A DNA stretch of 64,000 nt from Isoetes taiwanensis (Eukaryota > Streptophyta > Lycopodiopsida > Isoetales > Isoetaceae): assembly GCA_021234155.1 (NCBI GenBank), contig JAJEKV010000010.1, positions 15,258,275 to 15,322,274 on the forward strand. The letters run 5' to 3'. The notes under the pieces were generated by a model. The model saw only the letters and a program-made list of their open reading frames with translations. It ran no database searches and was not told where the DNA came from. The translations under genes and the position numbers were made by a program. The number at the start of each line of letters is the position of its first letter. Position 1 is the first letter of the stretch. This document shows positions 23,771 to 37,118 of this stretch, one piece after another.

Positions 23771-26440
23771 CCAGATTGCACTCTTACTCAATTTGAAGAA
23801 GAAAGGATCATATCGGATTCTGTTCAAATACAAAAGGTGTTGAAGCTATGGTGGCTTTTAATAGGGGCAAGCGCTATGGCGTAAGGCCCCGGCGCGGTTT
23901 ATACTATGGCAAGACCGGGCAAAAGCAAATTTCTTAGCACCATTGGGTTTTTTTTATGTTGCTTCTTTTTTTTTTTTCGCTGCAACCATAGGTTCGTTCT
24001 GCACCATTGACATTGGCATGCAGTTTTTCTCTCAAAATTCTAATGGCCATTGATCCGCACAATACCTAGAATATTCGCCGCGGATCTGGTTGGGAATAGA
24101 ACTTAAAGCGGACGCCATAATACTTGGAAAAAACGAATAATAAAATTGTACTTATCAATTAAGCTAGTGTGACAATAACATAAGTTTTACATTAAAAAAT
24201 TAAAAGTAGTATATTACGTTCTTTTTTGAACTTGTAAGAAAGATTTGGACATTCATACGTAAGCCCTTACCTTGTTGTGCTGATGTCTCCCACCTCGTGT
24301 ATTGAGCTACCGGTGGACATCGCAATTGATATATTTATAGGAGAATGAATGGGCATTTAAAGCCATGACTAATTGGGTTGAGGACAAAGAATACATAATA
24401 GGTGTCAATTATATTAAGATATTTTAAGAGTACATATAGATGATAATATGTTTTAAATGTACATCTACAAATAAGTAAAAGGAGTGACCAATAGAAAGGT
24501 GTGAAATTTTGAACTTTTGTATAATAGACCTTGATAAGTGATATAATGTAGTATAAGGAATGGCTGTATAATTTGTTTTATAGAAAATAGCAAAAACTTG
24601 TAAAGCTCTAAAGAATCGCTCACAAGGTGTGCAAAAGGTCTTTCCAAATTTTTTGAACAAGTCCTTAACACACTTCAAGAGTGGTTGCCCAACTTGAGCA
24701 GTTGATGACATGATTTTGTAAAATGTAATTGTACATAGGCTTAACAGAATGAGAGCAAGAATATGTCATTACTTTTTAGCTTTAACTTCATCTTGACCCC
24801 AAAGAGATCAACCATTCACAAGGTGCACAGATGGCCTCTCCAAAAATTTTGAACACGACACACATGAAAGTAGTCCAGAAAGTTGACTGCCATAAGTAGA
24901 CCTAGATAGCTCCAAATCAAATCACCTGAAATTTGTTGCAATAGGATCATTAGAGACTCTATTACTTGTTTATGATACCCAAATAGCCTAGAAATATCGA
25001 ATTCTACTCCAAAATGACCCAAGTGTCCCAAACTCTAAAATCCCAAATGCCTATAAATAGAGACATAACTCCATTAGGACCTCACAAATTTTTTTCTCAT
25101 CTCCAAGCTGATTTCTTACTCCTAGAAGTTCTCAAGAACATCCATTTGTTACAATCATCTAGACCCTTAGCATAGCAACCCAAGTTCGCTAGTACATTGC
25201 CTCTGCTCATGCCAAAGAGGTAAATATTGACTAAACTTTTAATGTTTTTCAAATAGAGTCTGATTTAGATGCCGTATTGTCTGCCATTCCCTATTAGCAT
25301 GTTGTCATAAGTGAGTTCCACCAGGAGCTAGTCTAGAGCTGTCCAGGTCACTCCATATAAAGAGTAATGGATCCCCAAACCAACCTTTGCTAGGATTTCA
25401 GAGCATGTCCCAAATATCATGAAGGCTTTATAAAACAAAGTTGAAATCATACTAGACTACATGACTATAGACTTTGATAGCTATAGATACTTCTCTGTTA
25501 ATGCTGCCTGCGCCATCTTCCTTGTTGTAGGTAAAAATTTCAACTAGTTGTTTGACCCTGAGCTCTTAGACTCTAGGTTAGATGAGCATCTGCTTTTGGA
25601 GTACGATGCCAGAGTCACAGAAGAGCAAGAGGCATTAGACCAACTTCTTGAAGACATTGAAGACCCAAGTTGACATACAGACAGACGAAGAGAAGAGATC
25701 GAAAGGGAGAGATCCAAGAGATGGAAGCAGAAGAGGACGTGACTCTATCAACAAAACGAATGGTGCAATGCATCACCGACCTATTATCTTCACCGAATGG
25801 AAAGAATATTTGTTGATTGACGACATCAAGAATCTTTTGCAGTGCTAAGCTCCTGGCTACCATATACACGAGCTCATATCAGAAAGAGGACCTTGACCAC
25901 TTCACCGACTTTAGCGTACATGAATTTCAAATGGAAGAATACGAGGTAAAAATATACATGGGCAGGAGCATGTCAAACATGGATGCCTATCTTAGCATCA
26001 TGAGCTGGGGTCAGAGAGCATAATTCCATCAGAAGGAGAATTCATAGTGACACAGGAGCACATAGAACTGGAGGCAAGACCACCACAATCTTACAACCTA
26101 GCAACTCAAGCAGATGTCAAGCAACATTAGATAACAGGATAGCCAAACTAGACAACTGCAGAGCATTCAAGGCCAATCATGACGAGCTTTCAGCTTTCTC
26201 TTGCACCAATAGGAAGACCTTCATGACTTTATATGAAGTTTATGAAAGTCAATAAGAGTTAAAAGATACATGTAATTCTATAATGACATCTTTGAAGTGC
26301 TATCTATTAAATATGAATAAGTCCAAAATTTGTTGAATATGTAATAATTTGGCCAAATCCTTGGCTGCTTACCAAAAGTTCTGCTTCCGCCAACGGATCA
26401 TGTTGCTACTTTACTATGTTAATTCCTTTCACCTTTGAAT
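23771..26440. other. intergenic with promoter-like patch, no recognised gene
   Basis: A 45-60 base phrase with CACAAGGTG, CTTTCCAAA and TTTTGAACA occurs twice (about 24619-24665 and 24812-24856), a diverged direct duplication. At about 25048 a CCTATAAATAGAG TATA-box sequence is followed by a pyrimidine-rich leader and a possible donor near 25218. Short open frames at 25648-25848 and 25817-26023 are acidic and basic, charge-rich and overlapping; I do not recognise them. They could be a decayed retroelement ORF. Confidence 0.4.
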
Positions 26441-26455
26441 TGTTTTTGGACTTAA

Positions 26456-26664
26456 CGTAAAAGCAACTTAGTTGCAATCTTGTCCATAGCTCCAGTCACG
26501 TTGCAATACGTAGCAAAATTTCTGTTCTAGGAATGTGACCTAAATTTTTGCACAACTATCTACTCGATGAAATGTGCATTTTACCCTAGGTTCTTGGTGT
26601 GTACCTGACATTCTTGGCATTTACCCGACATTTTAGCCACAATATTGCAACTAAGTTGCTTCCA
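26456..26664. mobile_element. small MITE-like inverted-repeat element
   Basis: AAAAGCAACTTAGTTGCAAT on the left reappears inverted on the right (ATTGCAACTAAGTTGCTT, about 26645-26662), giving an element of about 200 bases with terminal inverted repeats of about 17 bases and no coding capacity. The terminal motif is itself nearly palindromic. Confidence 0.55.
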
Positions 26665-26667
26665 CAT

Positions 26668-26767
26668 TACAAGAAAGACTATCTAGGAAGCATTCCTAGG
26701 ATGTCAACTGTGCTTCGTCGTCACTATTTCCTTCCTAGGAATGCTTCTTAGATGGTCCTTCTTGTAT
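26668..26767. mobile_element. fold-back element with CACTA-like ends
   Basis: TTACAAGAAAGACTATCTAG (and on through AAGCATTCCTAGGA) pairs with the inverted copy ending at about 26767, with about 29 of 33 positions matching around a loop of about 30 bases. The outer word ACAAGAA resembles CACTA-family termini (CACTACAAGAA). The element abuts the AAGCAACTTAG element. Confidence 0.55.
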
Positions 26768-27184
26768 GCATAAAAACAGCCTATGAAATATTTCGCCTTC
26801 TATCAACACATATATAATTTACATTCCAAAGATTCGATTCTTTTATTCTAACTTAATATGATGACACGTAACTCTCTTTTTCCTGGGTACAAAATTCCGG
26901 TTGAGTTTTTAGGCTAAGATTTCGGTTGAGTTTTAGGTGTTCAGGAAGCAAGTTATTACGGGCTGGCGTACTTATTATTATGTGCGGGCATAAGCGTGTG
27001 CTTCACGTGATATAATAGAGTTGCCTAGACATATTAATTAAGATTTGTAAAGAAATTTGTGGAAGAAAATTCTGACAGTTTTGAATCTGAATAGACAGCT
27101 TTATTTGAAGCTTTGAATAAACAAGTAACCAATATGGCGAAAAGATCCAGGTGTTAATTTAATAATAAGGAAGGAAGGAAGGTA

Positions 27185-28790
27185 TTTTTATCGTCCACGG
27201 AGACCAATCGGTCTATGGGACCCAATACAAAAGCGCAGCAAGCGGATTACTACCCGGATTAAAAAACCCCCGCCCGAAGGATTTTCGAGGGAAAAACCGT
27301 GGCAGCAATCAGCCTGCTGACAAACTGTTCCAATATACAAAATGCAAAAACACACAAATATATACACTCATGCACCAAGACCGTAGTGCCCTTTGTCGGG
27401 CAGCCAAGGGGGGCAAAGGTGAGCTCGCCAGATCCAAGTACCTCGAATGTATGACCCCGAGCACGCATCGACGGCGGTGTGTTCATCAGCAAATGTAGGG
27501 GCAAGTCCGGCCGTACTAAGGGAGCGTATCTGGCCCGGATCTGACTGAATGCTGGGCAACTCTGGAAAGTGTGAGACTCATCCTCAATGGCACCCGTTTG
27601 ACAAGACCGACAGAGCGTCGCCCGCGGGGCTCCCCAATCCACCGCCTCGCCTCGAGCGCGAAGATGGTGGGCACCGTGGCGAATGGAGGCAATGAGTGCA
27701 GGCTTTTTGTGGGCACCGGGAACGCAGATAGAGCTGTGGGCCCGGGCTAACACGGGTTGATGTGCTCCCTTGTAATGGGCCGCTTTTGACCTCTAGAGCC
27801 GCAGATCCCGTGAGCTTGCCAAGGAAGCAAGCGTCTAGGTACTCCCCGCTGGGCCGCCACGATCGGCCTCGGTGTCCACCGCGACCTTTTGCCTCCCCCG
27901 ACGCTCCATCCGGGCGAACCACCGATCTCTCTTATCCCTCCAACAAAGCCCTCCAGCGGCTGGCCCATTGCCACAGCCAGAAGCCAAAAGGGAGCCGAGC
28001 ATCACCCATATTAACCACTTTTCGAAAATAGACGATGTGTCTATCAAGGGCTGCCCCAGAAGCGGTAAGAATCCGGTTTCTGCGGCAGCTAGACCGATAG
28101 GGGACTAAAGGTTTCACCCCAAGTGCGGTGCCAAAAATGCCTTCTCAGACTGCTCCAAGTCATTCGTGTCGCCAAACCTCGACCCGCATTCTGAAGGACC
28201 CTAAACCTCGACCCTCGCCGTATGAAGTTCGGGCCGCCGTTCAAAACAGATGTGACCTGATGGCCCCAATCATAGAGCTCGCCACGGTGACATTTGTTAC
28301 GCAGATGGCATAAAGCGCTTTTCCGGGCTGTCACCCTAAGCGGATGGACGCCTCCCAACAGAGCGAGGAGGGGGGAACTCCACCCCTAGGTACTTGCGGT
28401 GGGCGTGACCTCCACAGTTGTCCCCAATATGTGAGTGCACGGGGAGGCATGGGGTGGCGTGAAGAGGATATGAGAAGAACCCCCGGTCTTGGCGATTTCG
28501 CCGCATGTCAGAGTTTGCGAGAATGTGTCTAGAGCATCCGTGATGAGATCGCATAGCTTCGGGGTGTGGGCGGAGAAGGTCAACATCGTCCGCCTGAGAT
28601 GAGCCGACGGATGACCCGGTGCAAAAGTCGTATGCCACCCCCCATGCTCGAGAAGGCGTGGCTCTAACTGATCAATGTAGAGGCCAAAAAGTGTTGGTGA
28701 GAGGGGGCAGCCCTGCCAGACCCCGATATTACTGGTGAATGCTTGACCCGTCGGCTGCATCCTGTCAAAACAACTCTCATACAGCCTGTA
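27185..28790 (-). mobile_element. 5'-truncated LINE, minus strand
   Basis: The stretch has reverse transcriptase and knuckle remnants and a LINE 3' end on the minus strand. The 3' terminus (27185-27219) shows the stem-loop GACC-GATT-GGTC followed by GTGGACGATAAAAA. The GC content is clearly higher than the flanks, unlike the + strand LINE, so it is probably another LINE subfamily. The 5' limit near 28790 is where LINE-like protein similarity fades. Confidence 0.8.
27259..28790 (-). pseudogene. LINE reverse transcriptase and Zn-knuckle remnant
   Basis: On the minus strand, YESCFDRMQPTGQAF then GVWQGCPLSPTLFGLYIDQL (about 28650-28780) is the classic region before the reverse transcriptase active site. 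The following part is frameshifted, with KYLGVEF near 28390 and a thumb-like stretch to about 28090. The C terminus holds LCRSCQTG...HTFQSCPAF (about 27550-27610), a C-x2-C...H-x4-C knuckle equivalent to that of the + strand LINE. The endonuclease domain is absent, as expected for 5' truncation during insertion. Multiple frames are needed to read it, so it is dead. Confidence 0.85.
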
Positions 28791-29282
28791 TATGGAAAAG
28801 TATTCGTTTCTCAAGAAGCATCCTGCAGAAAAACAAAAACGAGCAAAATGAGGCCATTCTCCGGATTGCTGCAAGATGGAGAATATGAAAGGCTTTATTA
28901 GGAATGGGTAATCTGGCTGCTTTTCCTGGCAAAGGTTCATAGCTAAAACAGAATCTCGGATGAAATTGATCACTGCCCGTTGTAGACATATTGCAGAAGA
29001 TGTGCCCTTCTTCCTTTGCAGCCCTGCAATAATAACCCTGTGTAACCCCTATTTTTGGGTGATTATTTGATCCCAAAGGCCCAAGATTTCTGCAAGCAAT
29101 AGAAACCTATGGCTCCAAAAGAATTTATTCGTTGTAATCTGGCTGGCAAAATTCGATAGAATAGGCTCAAATTCACGGAGCATTCACAAACAATGATTAC
29201 GTGTGGAATCAGACTTGCCACATTTCATGGAATCGGTTCAAATTCACTAAGCATTTATGGGGATATCCAAACAATATCAGAA

Positions 29283-29350
29283 CTAGCTAATATTCTAGAT
29301 AAAATGCAAGAGATACTAGCTAAGTTTCTAGATAAAATGCAAGAGATACT
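29283..29350. repeat. 33-35 bp two-copy direct duplication
   Basis: CTAGCTAA..TTCTAGATAAAA followed by TGCAAGAGATACT occurs twice back to back, with few differences. Confidence 0.85.
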
Positions 29351-31474
29351 ACCCGACTACTTATTTAGTCAGCATGATGCGTGTAATCGAGATGAAACCG
29401 TGCTCAATGAAATCGGAGCTCAATGTCCGAATCATATTTAGTTGTTAACTGTTACAATGACGAAAGTGTCGGTGAATGGATTTTGCAAATGTTAGGGTAT
29501 AAATATCCATCTACATTGCTCTTGTGAAGTCGGAGAAGTGAATTCTATGCTTCTTGTGGCGAGAATCCACTGTTCTTCTCTCGAGGCTGCTCCAGGTAAA
29601 CCTTGGCTTCTATTTACTTGTCAGGCCGCTGTTGTATTTGCTTTTGTTTCATTATGTTAAGTGCTCATGCCTTGAAATGGTCTTTTAATCCGCTCTTAAC
29701 ACCGCTTTGCTAAAGACTAGACTTCCCTCCTTTCTTGAGATATCTCGTGCCTCCGTGGACTCCAAATTCTTCAATGGAAAACCGTGATCAATCTGCGGTG
29801 TTTTTTGAGCAAACAAGAGGCCTGAAGCCATAGCAAACCCGCAAGAAAAAAGCACAAAAATCGGAGGGCTAGCCAAAAAGATGCTTGAAAAGCCGCTAGG
29901 GTGAAGCTTTGGCCATTTTTTCTCAGCAAAAACCGTGAGGCTTGGCGCAGAAGGCTATGGCGATGTTGCAAGAAGACTAGACTAGAAACTTCTTTGTTTT
30001 GCCAGGAAGTTTGATTCGAGTAATGTAACAATATAGAGTAGGCGTCCATGGCCCGACTAGTTCTCACGCCTCCCTGTGCGATTCGTTGCCCGGTGTGCTT
30101 TAAAATAAATCTAAACTAATGTAATGCCACTTTCAACTAAATTTCAATTTGTAAGGTTTTTCCTTATACACAATAAGCATTAACCACTTAGCAAAGTGGA
30201 ATCCTGCATTCGAAATTGCCTCATGCCCATGCCTTCTGAAATGCTAGGATAACGGGGTCTTGCCAATATCAAATTACCAGCATAGTGAGTGCCTCACTAA
30301 GTTACCATGGTCATGGCCTAGCACAAACTCATTGATAAATTCCCTTTTCTTTTCTTTTAGCTACGGTAGGTAGATCAAACATCCCATTTGGGTGTTTGAT
30401 CGCGACAAGAAAAATCTAATGGCTTTAAAAAAAAAGAAAAAGAAAAAAAATACACTTTCAAAATGTTTTTGCTCATTCATATGCATCTTTGAATAAACGA
30501 AAAAAAGCAAGGGTTACATCCCAGGGCGATGCAATGGATTCACGTGGCTAGAAGATACGTCGATGGCCTCCACGGCATATTTTACAGCAGCAATGTAACC
30601 ATCTGAAACAGTTGGAAAACATTATTATGGCAGCTTAAATTCTAAAGCAACGTTTTGTAAAGAAAAAGAAGCTTGGACGAATCTACTTAAATCCTTAACG
30701 TGGCATCTTCTTTTTCGGAAGTTCAACAAACCTAATTAAGCATCAATTACTTTGCTTTCTTTGGCATATTCAGCAGGGCCATTTCGATGATGATGATGCC
30801 TGATGATCAATGAATCAAGAAGTTTTTGCGTTGGGCAGGGATTTTTGAAGAAAAAGTGAAGTCTTGGACCAAATGACTAGATCAAGCATAAATCAGAAGA
30901 ATAGAATGCGTTTATGCCGCAGATTTCTGTGTTTTACTTCCTGGAGAATGTTACTATCTTGATGGGCATGACGGCAATTTGGTCGGGCCTTCTTAATACT
31001 ATTTTAACGTTAAGCATATCCATTTGGATACACGTGAATAAACATATGCCTTTGATTGTCGCGTGTGGTTGGGTTTAAATCTTTGGTCCCTTTGTGTTTG
31101 CGAAAAAATATGTTCCTTAAGAATTGAAGTGCATATTTGGCACCCATTTTCACATTTTCACCTCTATTTTAACACTATTCCTTAAATGTATTTTTACAAC
31201 TAGGGCCAATGACTTAAATATCGATGCAACATCATTTCGAAACCATGGAATGAACTTTCACAATGTCCACGGACATTATTTTCAAAAGTCGATGAAGAGA
31301 ATGTTATGCGCGGGCCTTGGCCATGAGATAAATTCTTTTGTACTAATTAGTCTTTGACATGTGGCAAGTGTTCTATCCAAAATTATCATTTACTTAGCCG
31401 CCTTCTTTACATTCTCGCATCTAGGTTACAATCTATAACATTCTTAAACAAGAAACGACAAGAATCCAAAAAAC

Positions 31475-31620
31475 AGAGACTTTCTGCAGTTACATCAAAA
31501 GAAACAGAGACTTCTGCGGCTATAAACCAAGAAACATAGATTTTTTGCAGCTACATCCAAGAAATGGAGACATCCTGCAGAGCTATAGAGACTTATGCAG
31601 TTACAATTCGCTTATAGCTA
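31475..31620. repeat. degenerate ~35-bp tandem repeat
   Basis: Four to five units of the pattern AGAAACAGAGACTTCTGCAG followed by TACA.C. The units differ by substitutions and small indels. There is no coding frame. Confidence 0.65.
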
Positions 31621-32319
31621 CAACTCCCCTAGCGCTTCACCCGAAGTTGCCGCTATAGCTCCACCATAATTGCGCTGAAGATCCGATAATAGGTCTCCCA
31701 TTAAATCTGTAAACTTGTCAAAAGTCCTGCAAACTCATTGATGAAGATGGCAGATAAAGAAGCAAACAAGGCCGATGAAAAAAGGATAACCAAGCCATCG
31801 CCAAACCTCGAGTCGAAGAAAAAAAATGGAGGAAAAAGATAGCCACATAATACTTTCTAGGTTGTTTCTACATAAGAGGAATGTCCACTTAAGTGACATT
31901 CCCACGTGTCACCGACACCTTTGCCTAATGACATTGGCGTGGCTTCCACATGAAAATGTCACCGCAGATGGAAATGTCACGTAAATAGCCACTCATATTG
32001 CCTTGCCTTGGATTGATACTTAACCTCTTTGGCCACTCGAGCACTAGCCATATGCCCATAACATTGTACTATATCACATAGACTAGTGGCTAAAATGCAC
32101 CGGGCTAGCCAGACATTCAGAATATGCCATTGGATTAAAGGGCAATTGTTTTCTTTTGTTGTGACCTTGGATTGATGGGCAATTGCTTTTTTTGTTTCTG
32201 TGTAATTAAGGTAAATCAGGAAAGTATCAACATCATTATCATACCTTATAAGAAATAGGTGCTTTGTTTATTTCAAGCAGTACAAGGGTGCTTTCAATAT
32301 TTAAGGACATGGTGTAGGG

Positions 32320-32835
32320 GACTATTCTAAAATTCCTTGAAAGGCCAAAAAGGCCACATCAGCCTAGACCTGGCTGGAAATGCGAAAGCATGGTGGACTT
32401 CGCGGGCCCTTTGTACCCGCCAGGTCAGCCCCAAAAAATGCAAAACACACAAGAAAAAATGCCCTCTCTTCGGTGGGCAGCACAAGCCGGCTCGCCCCTT
32501 GCCCTACTCCGGCGGTTCTCTTTCTCGCCGAATAAGAGGTCATTTGCTTTCCTCAATCCTTCTTCTCTGTTTTTCCCCAAGCACACCTCTTCAAAATTTG
32601 TAGCTCTGTGCAAAAATGACTTGTAGCAAAAGTTGCTCGTTTCCACAGGCTTTTGTATTCTAAAACTCTGCCATGGCATTTCCTGGATATGGAGAAGGCA
32701 ATGACTTTAGATGACAGAAGTTAACTTCACCGGGTTGCAATTGAGCAGGTTCTGGCAACTGTCTTTGTACATATTTCAATGTGTAAGTAGTATTTCATGG
32801 CGAGGCATGCTGATTGTTGAGGCAGTTGGTATAGA
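32320..32835 (+). promoter_or_regulatory. FZR upstream region and probable 5' leader
   Basis: This is the 500 bases before the FZR start codon. The interval 32340-32560 is GC- and CT-richer (CTCTCTT, TTTCTCGCC runs), typical of plant 5' leaders, and is followed by AT-rich DNA up to the ATG at 32836. I cannot identify a TATA box or transcription start with confidence, nor an E2F site. Confidence 0.35.
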
Positions 32836-35800
32836 ATGGATGTGGAGATGGAAGATTGCGGGGATTTTGGGAGCGAAGTAGTTGAATGTGTTTCTACAAG
32901 ACGACGGCTTGAAATGCCAGATTCAACTTTCCCGGAGTTGCCAAGATTTGAAAGAGGAACACGGCCGTTTTTATCTGAAACTAGCTCTACAAATTTAAAT
33001 CTAAGTAGTGCAAGTAGTAATGGGACAACAGGTCCTAATACTCCCTCACCAATGCGCACTACATATAGTGATCGTTTTATTCCCAGTAGGTCCAGTTCAA
33101 ATCTAAGTGGATTTGCTTTACTGGATAAATCACCTTCTGGGACTAATATTCCTCATGGCAACGAAACAAGGGAAGATGGTGCAGCTGCTTATTCTATGTT
33201 GCTTCGTACAGAACTCTTTGGCAGTGATGCTGGGACACTGCTACCTTCTACTCCCGAGAAGGCAATGGGTTTAGGATCAAGGGACATCGCGAGGTCTCCA
33301 ATGAGCCCCACAGGGAACTTGTTTCGGTTCAAGAGTGATCACCGGAGTTCTGGGTCAAGTGCAACACCAGAGTCACCATACTCATTGTCTCCAGTTGGAT
33401 TAGACGGTGCGCTTGCTGGGACTGTTACAAGCCCCAGGAAAGCACCTCGCAAGATTGCTCGGTCTCCTTACAAGGTGAGTAGTTTTGGTAGATTACGTGG
33501 GTACTATGCATCAGTTGTATTATTGAACGACTCTATGCTTGGACAGGTATTAGATGCCCCAGCCCTCCAGGATGATTTTTACTTAAACCTTGTGGATTGG
33601 TCATCTCATAATGTATTAGCAGTGGGCCTTGGAACTTGTGTATATCTCTGGAGTGCGTGTACAAGCAAGGTACATTCCTATAATTATCAAGAACATCAAG
33701 TCCCTTATTAATAACTGGGTTATGTCACCATTCATGTGTTTTAGTTGTTGATTGCTCCCACTCTTTTTTGAAGCATGTGTTAATTGTACTTGTTAATGTC
33801 TTTAAGCCCCACAGGTCTTTTTTTATTTTGTTGTTCTCAACCGTGTAACAGGTCACCAAACTCTGCGATTTAGGTCCAAATGCTAGCGTATGTTCAGTTG
33901 GTTGGACACAGCGTGGAACTTTCCTGGCTGTAGGCACAAACCTTGGTGAAGTCCAGGTAGATCAGTGATTATCAGGCTCTTGTGTTGAAGTATAATGTTA
34001 AATGTGTGTTGGTAGTGCCTGTTTTCTTTCTGGCTTTGTATGCTGCAACATCATTAGTGTTGATTCCCTTAATGATTTTTCATGCTTTTTAAAACTGATT
34101 TTTTTAGATGGAAACAAAAACCAACCATTATTCTACTCAATGTTAAAGAACCACTATTTCAATCCATCAGGCTTCTGCCGGAGGGGGAACAGACAACTCT
34201 ACACTATCGTAGGAATTAGATCTGCCCAAAACAGCCTACTTAGACGTTCACGTGCTACATGAACAGAATATAAATGTAAATTTTTCAGCTTTGATCGACG
34301 TGTACGAGATGTAAATGCGTGAACCAAATGTTTATATCTTTCAGCATTTTAGGCAATTGCACTTCATGGGATGCAAATCCAATAATCTGATATACCTGTC
34401 AACCTTACCAAAAATATAAGCGACGAATAAAGAGCCTCAAGCTGGGTACATATCCATGTGCATGGTTGGAGCATGTGGACGGTGAGGCATATACACTATA
34501 CAATAGGCAATTTTGCTGACAGTATATGAGGATCTATGGGTTAGAGGGACTTGGACTGGGATTGAGACAAGTTCATAGGACACAAAGCTAATATCGAGGA
34601 GGGGAGAAAGGTGAAGCTTAATTTTCTTACCGTGAAAAGAAACAACAGTTTGGGCCTGCCTTGTCTTTAACAAGGGAGGGCTGGAGTTCATCATTGTTAC
34701 TTTATGCTCATGCAGGAGAAGGGTGCTATCTTTTTGAATTTCAAAAAAATCAAGGGCAACAATAGCAGTGCTACCTTTCTTTCACTCAGGAAATTTCTTA
34801 ACTTGCCAATTAAGCTGTTTTTCACACAACAGATGACTCTACATATGATAGAAATTAAAATAGCAAACTCTTGGACTTATTTGACTGACAGAAAGATGGC
34901 AACTGTGTTCTAGAAGTGCAGATAAAAGCCAAGATGCGAAATAAAATCTTGCATAAATATGCAGTGCCATATGCCTACTAAAGCCTGATTTTAGAGATAG
35001 ATGCATAACAAGAAGTAGCATACAGAGTTTGATGTAAAACTCATAGCTTCTAGATATTTCCTAGAGTATGTATGCATTCAATAATGTAACAGTGACAGTT
35101 TGGTTGAAATAAAGGGTAGAAGTGATATTTGATGGTTCTGGATTCTGGTATGTAGATCTGGGATGCTACACGTTGTAAGAAGATGAGAACGATGGGAGGG
35201 CATCGCACAAGGGTTGGTACACTGGCTTGGAGCTCTCACATTTTATCATCTGGAAGCCGTGATCGAAATATTTTGCAGCGTGATATTCGAGCTCAAGAAG
35301 ATTTTTCAAGCAAACTAGTGGGTCATAAGTCTGAAGTATCACACTCTCCTTGGCTTTTTTTTTTACTTATTTCATGCATTATCCTTTATCCTAATTTGAT
35401 ATTTCGTTTATTTACTAGGTTTGTGGACTGAAATGGTCTTATGATGATCGTGAGCTCGCTTCTGGGGGTAACGACAACCAGGTGAGTGTTAACAGGATCT
35501 TGTCAGGTAGTGTTTATGTTCTGTTACTATTTCGACTTGCTGCAGCCTAAAACTCTTACCATAAATGGCAGCTTTTTGTTTGGAACCAGTTATCAATGCA
35601 ACCTGTCTTGAAATTTAGTGAGCACACTGCAGCAGTGAAAGCAATTGCTTGGTCACCACATCAGCATGGCCTTCTTGCATCTGGCGGTGGAACTGCTGAC
35701 CGTTGCATACGATTTTGGAACACAGCTACGAATACCCATTTAAACTGTGTGGATACTGGTAGCCAGGTATACACTTGAAGAATTTTAGATATTGCTATCC

Positions 35801-36366
35801 TTGATTGAGATAACAACGTGGCATTCAGGTGTGCAACCTTGTCTGGTCTAAAAACGTTAATGAGCTTGTCAGTACTCATGGTTATTCTCAAAATCAAATT
35901 ATCGTGTGGAGATATCCAGCTATGTCCAAGGTGAACATTTTCATACTCTTGAAGCCAAATTAGACACGGTTATTAGCTTCGTGGTCTCCTTAATTATATG
36001 GGGTTATTAACTTGGTGGTTTACGACAGCTTGCCACTCTTACTGGCCATACATACCGGGTCTTGTACCTTGCGATATCACCAGATGGACAGGTACATTCA
36101 GGCCAGATTTTCTGTGGAAAAGTTATCTTTATTTGGAAATAATTGATTTTCTCTGGTTGCACTAGACAATTGTTACCGGTGCGGGTGATGAGACATTAAG
36201 ATTTTGGAACGTTTTCCCTTCTCCAAAATCACAGGTGCGGTAATGAGCGTTATACTGCTTCAAAATTATGCTGCTTATACTCTGTTCAAACCTTAATTAC
36301 TAATTTCTACAGAGTGCCGTGCGCAACACTGGGATTTGGTCACTTGGTCGGACCCATATACGATGA
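32836..36366 (+). CDS. FZR: FIZZY-RELATED / CCS52A (Cdh1-type) APC/C activator
   Basis: WD40 co-activator that brings substrates to the anaphase-promoting complex; in plants it promotes mitotic exit and endoreduplication. Ten exons can be read: 32836-33474, 33547-33669, 33852-33956, 35156-35335, 35419-35481, 35572-35766, 35829-35930, 36029-36091, 36166-36234 and 36313-36366. They give 530 residues, normal for the family. All nine introns are GT-AG and phase 0. Motifs: C-box DRFIPSR at residues 79-85, the [16 protein letters not shown] segment from about 213, seven WD repeats over about 220-515 (including [15 protein letters not shown] and [11 protein letters not shown]), and a C-terminal Ile-Arg tail that docks on APC3. 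The start is the first ATG of the open frame. Intron 3 is unusually long (about 1.2 kb) next to the others (60-185 bases). No frameshift or stop was seen. Confidence 0.96.
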
Positions 36367-37118
36367 GGTTGCCTAAATATATTGCATTCTTTATCCCGAC
36401 ATCCATCATGTAGATTCATGTCAAGCAAGTTTGCATGAAGATTCATGCCAAACGTTTGCTTACCCTGTGTATATGCTCATCCTCAAATGTATTCTAGTCA
36501 CATGTAAGGAAAAATTGATCTCTCATTGCCCGGATCTTATCCAAATTTTGTATTAACCATCCACTCATTTTCATCAAGGTACGTATTTGTTTTGCATGCT
36601 TCTGTCATGTTAATGTTTGTTCTGTATTTACGCTCTTTGCTATTGTTTTTATTAGTTCCTGCAAGTGCATTCCCCACTTGTACAGATTATAATGTAAAAA
36701 ATTCCTGTGGTTTTACGACATGCCAAAGAATTTTGGGCATTATACCCTTCTCCTGTAAATGGATCAGCAACATTGTTATGCGAAAAGCATGTTGGCAATC
36801 CCACATAATTTATGCACGGTGAGCTGGCTATTGAAAAGACTACAGGTTTTCTATGCTATACTTATTTTTTGATGTACGATACTAAATCCGTTCCTCAACA
36901 TCTTAGCGTTGGTGCTGGTAAATTCCTGAATATGAGGGCATTATGTGATGATTAATCTGAGACTTCCGGTGCCTTAGTTTACAAAATTTGATGTCTGTAT
37001 GGCCCCCATCAACCGTCATGGCGGCCTGTCTTTGCATGGTCTGATCTGCATCACTTTCAATCGTCTGCTGTCAGCAGTTTTGGTTTGCTTTGCAGGGTAC
37101 GATATGATCTATAAAGAC

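Larger units (their letters stand above)
28791..32320. other. intergenic, no recognised gene
   Basis: No domain is visible. Local duplications: a 33-35 base repeat at 29283-29350 and a degenerate repeat of about 35 bases at 31475-31620. The frame at 29771-30067 (minus) is hydrophobic and antisense to sequence with GCCATAGC/GCTATGGCG words. CAGG|GTAAACC near 29594 could be a splice donor of an unrecognised short exon, but I cannot support it further. Confidence 0.4.

Noticed and set aside
25648-26023. Two overlapping charged frames as a gene
   Set aside because: They overlap in different frames, have no recognisable domain, and splice sites cannot be supported.
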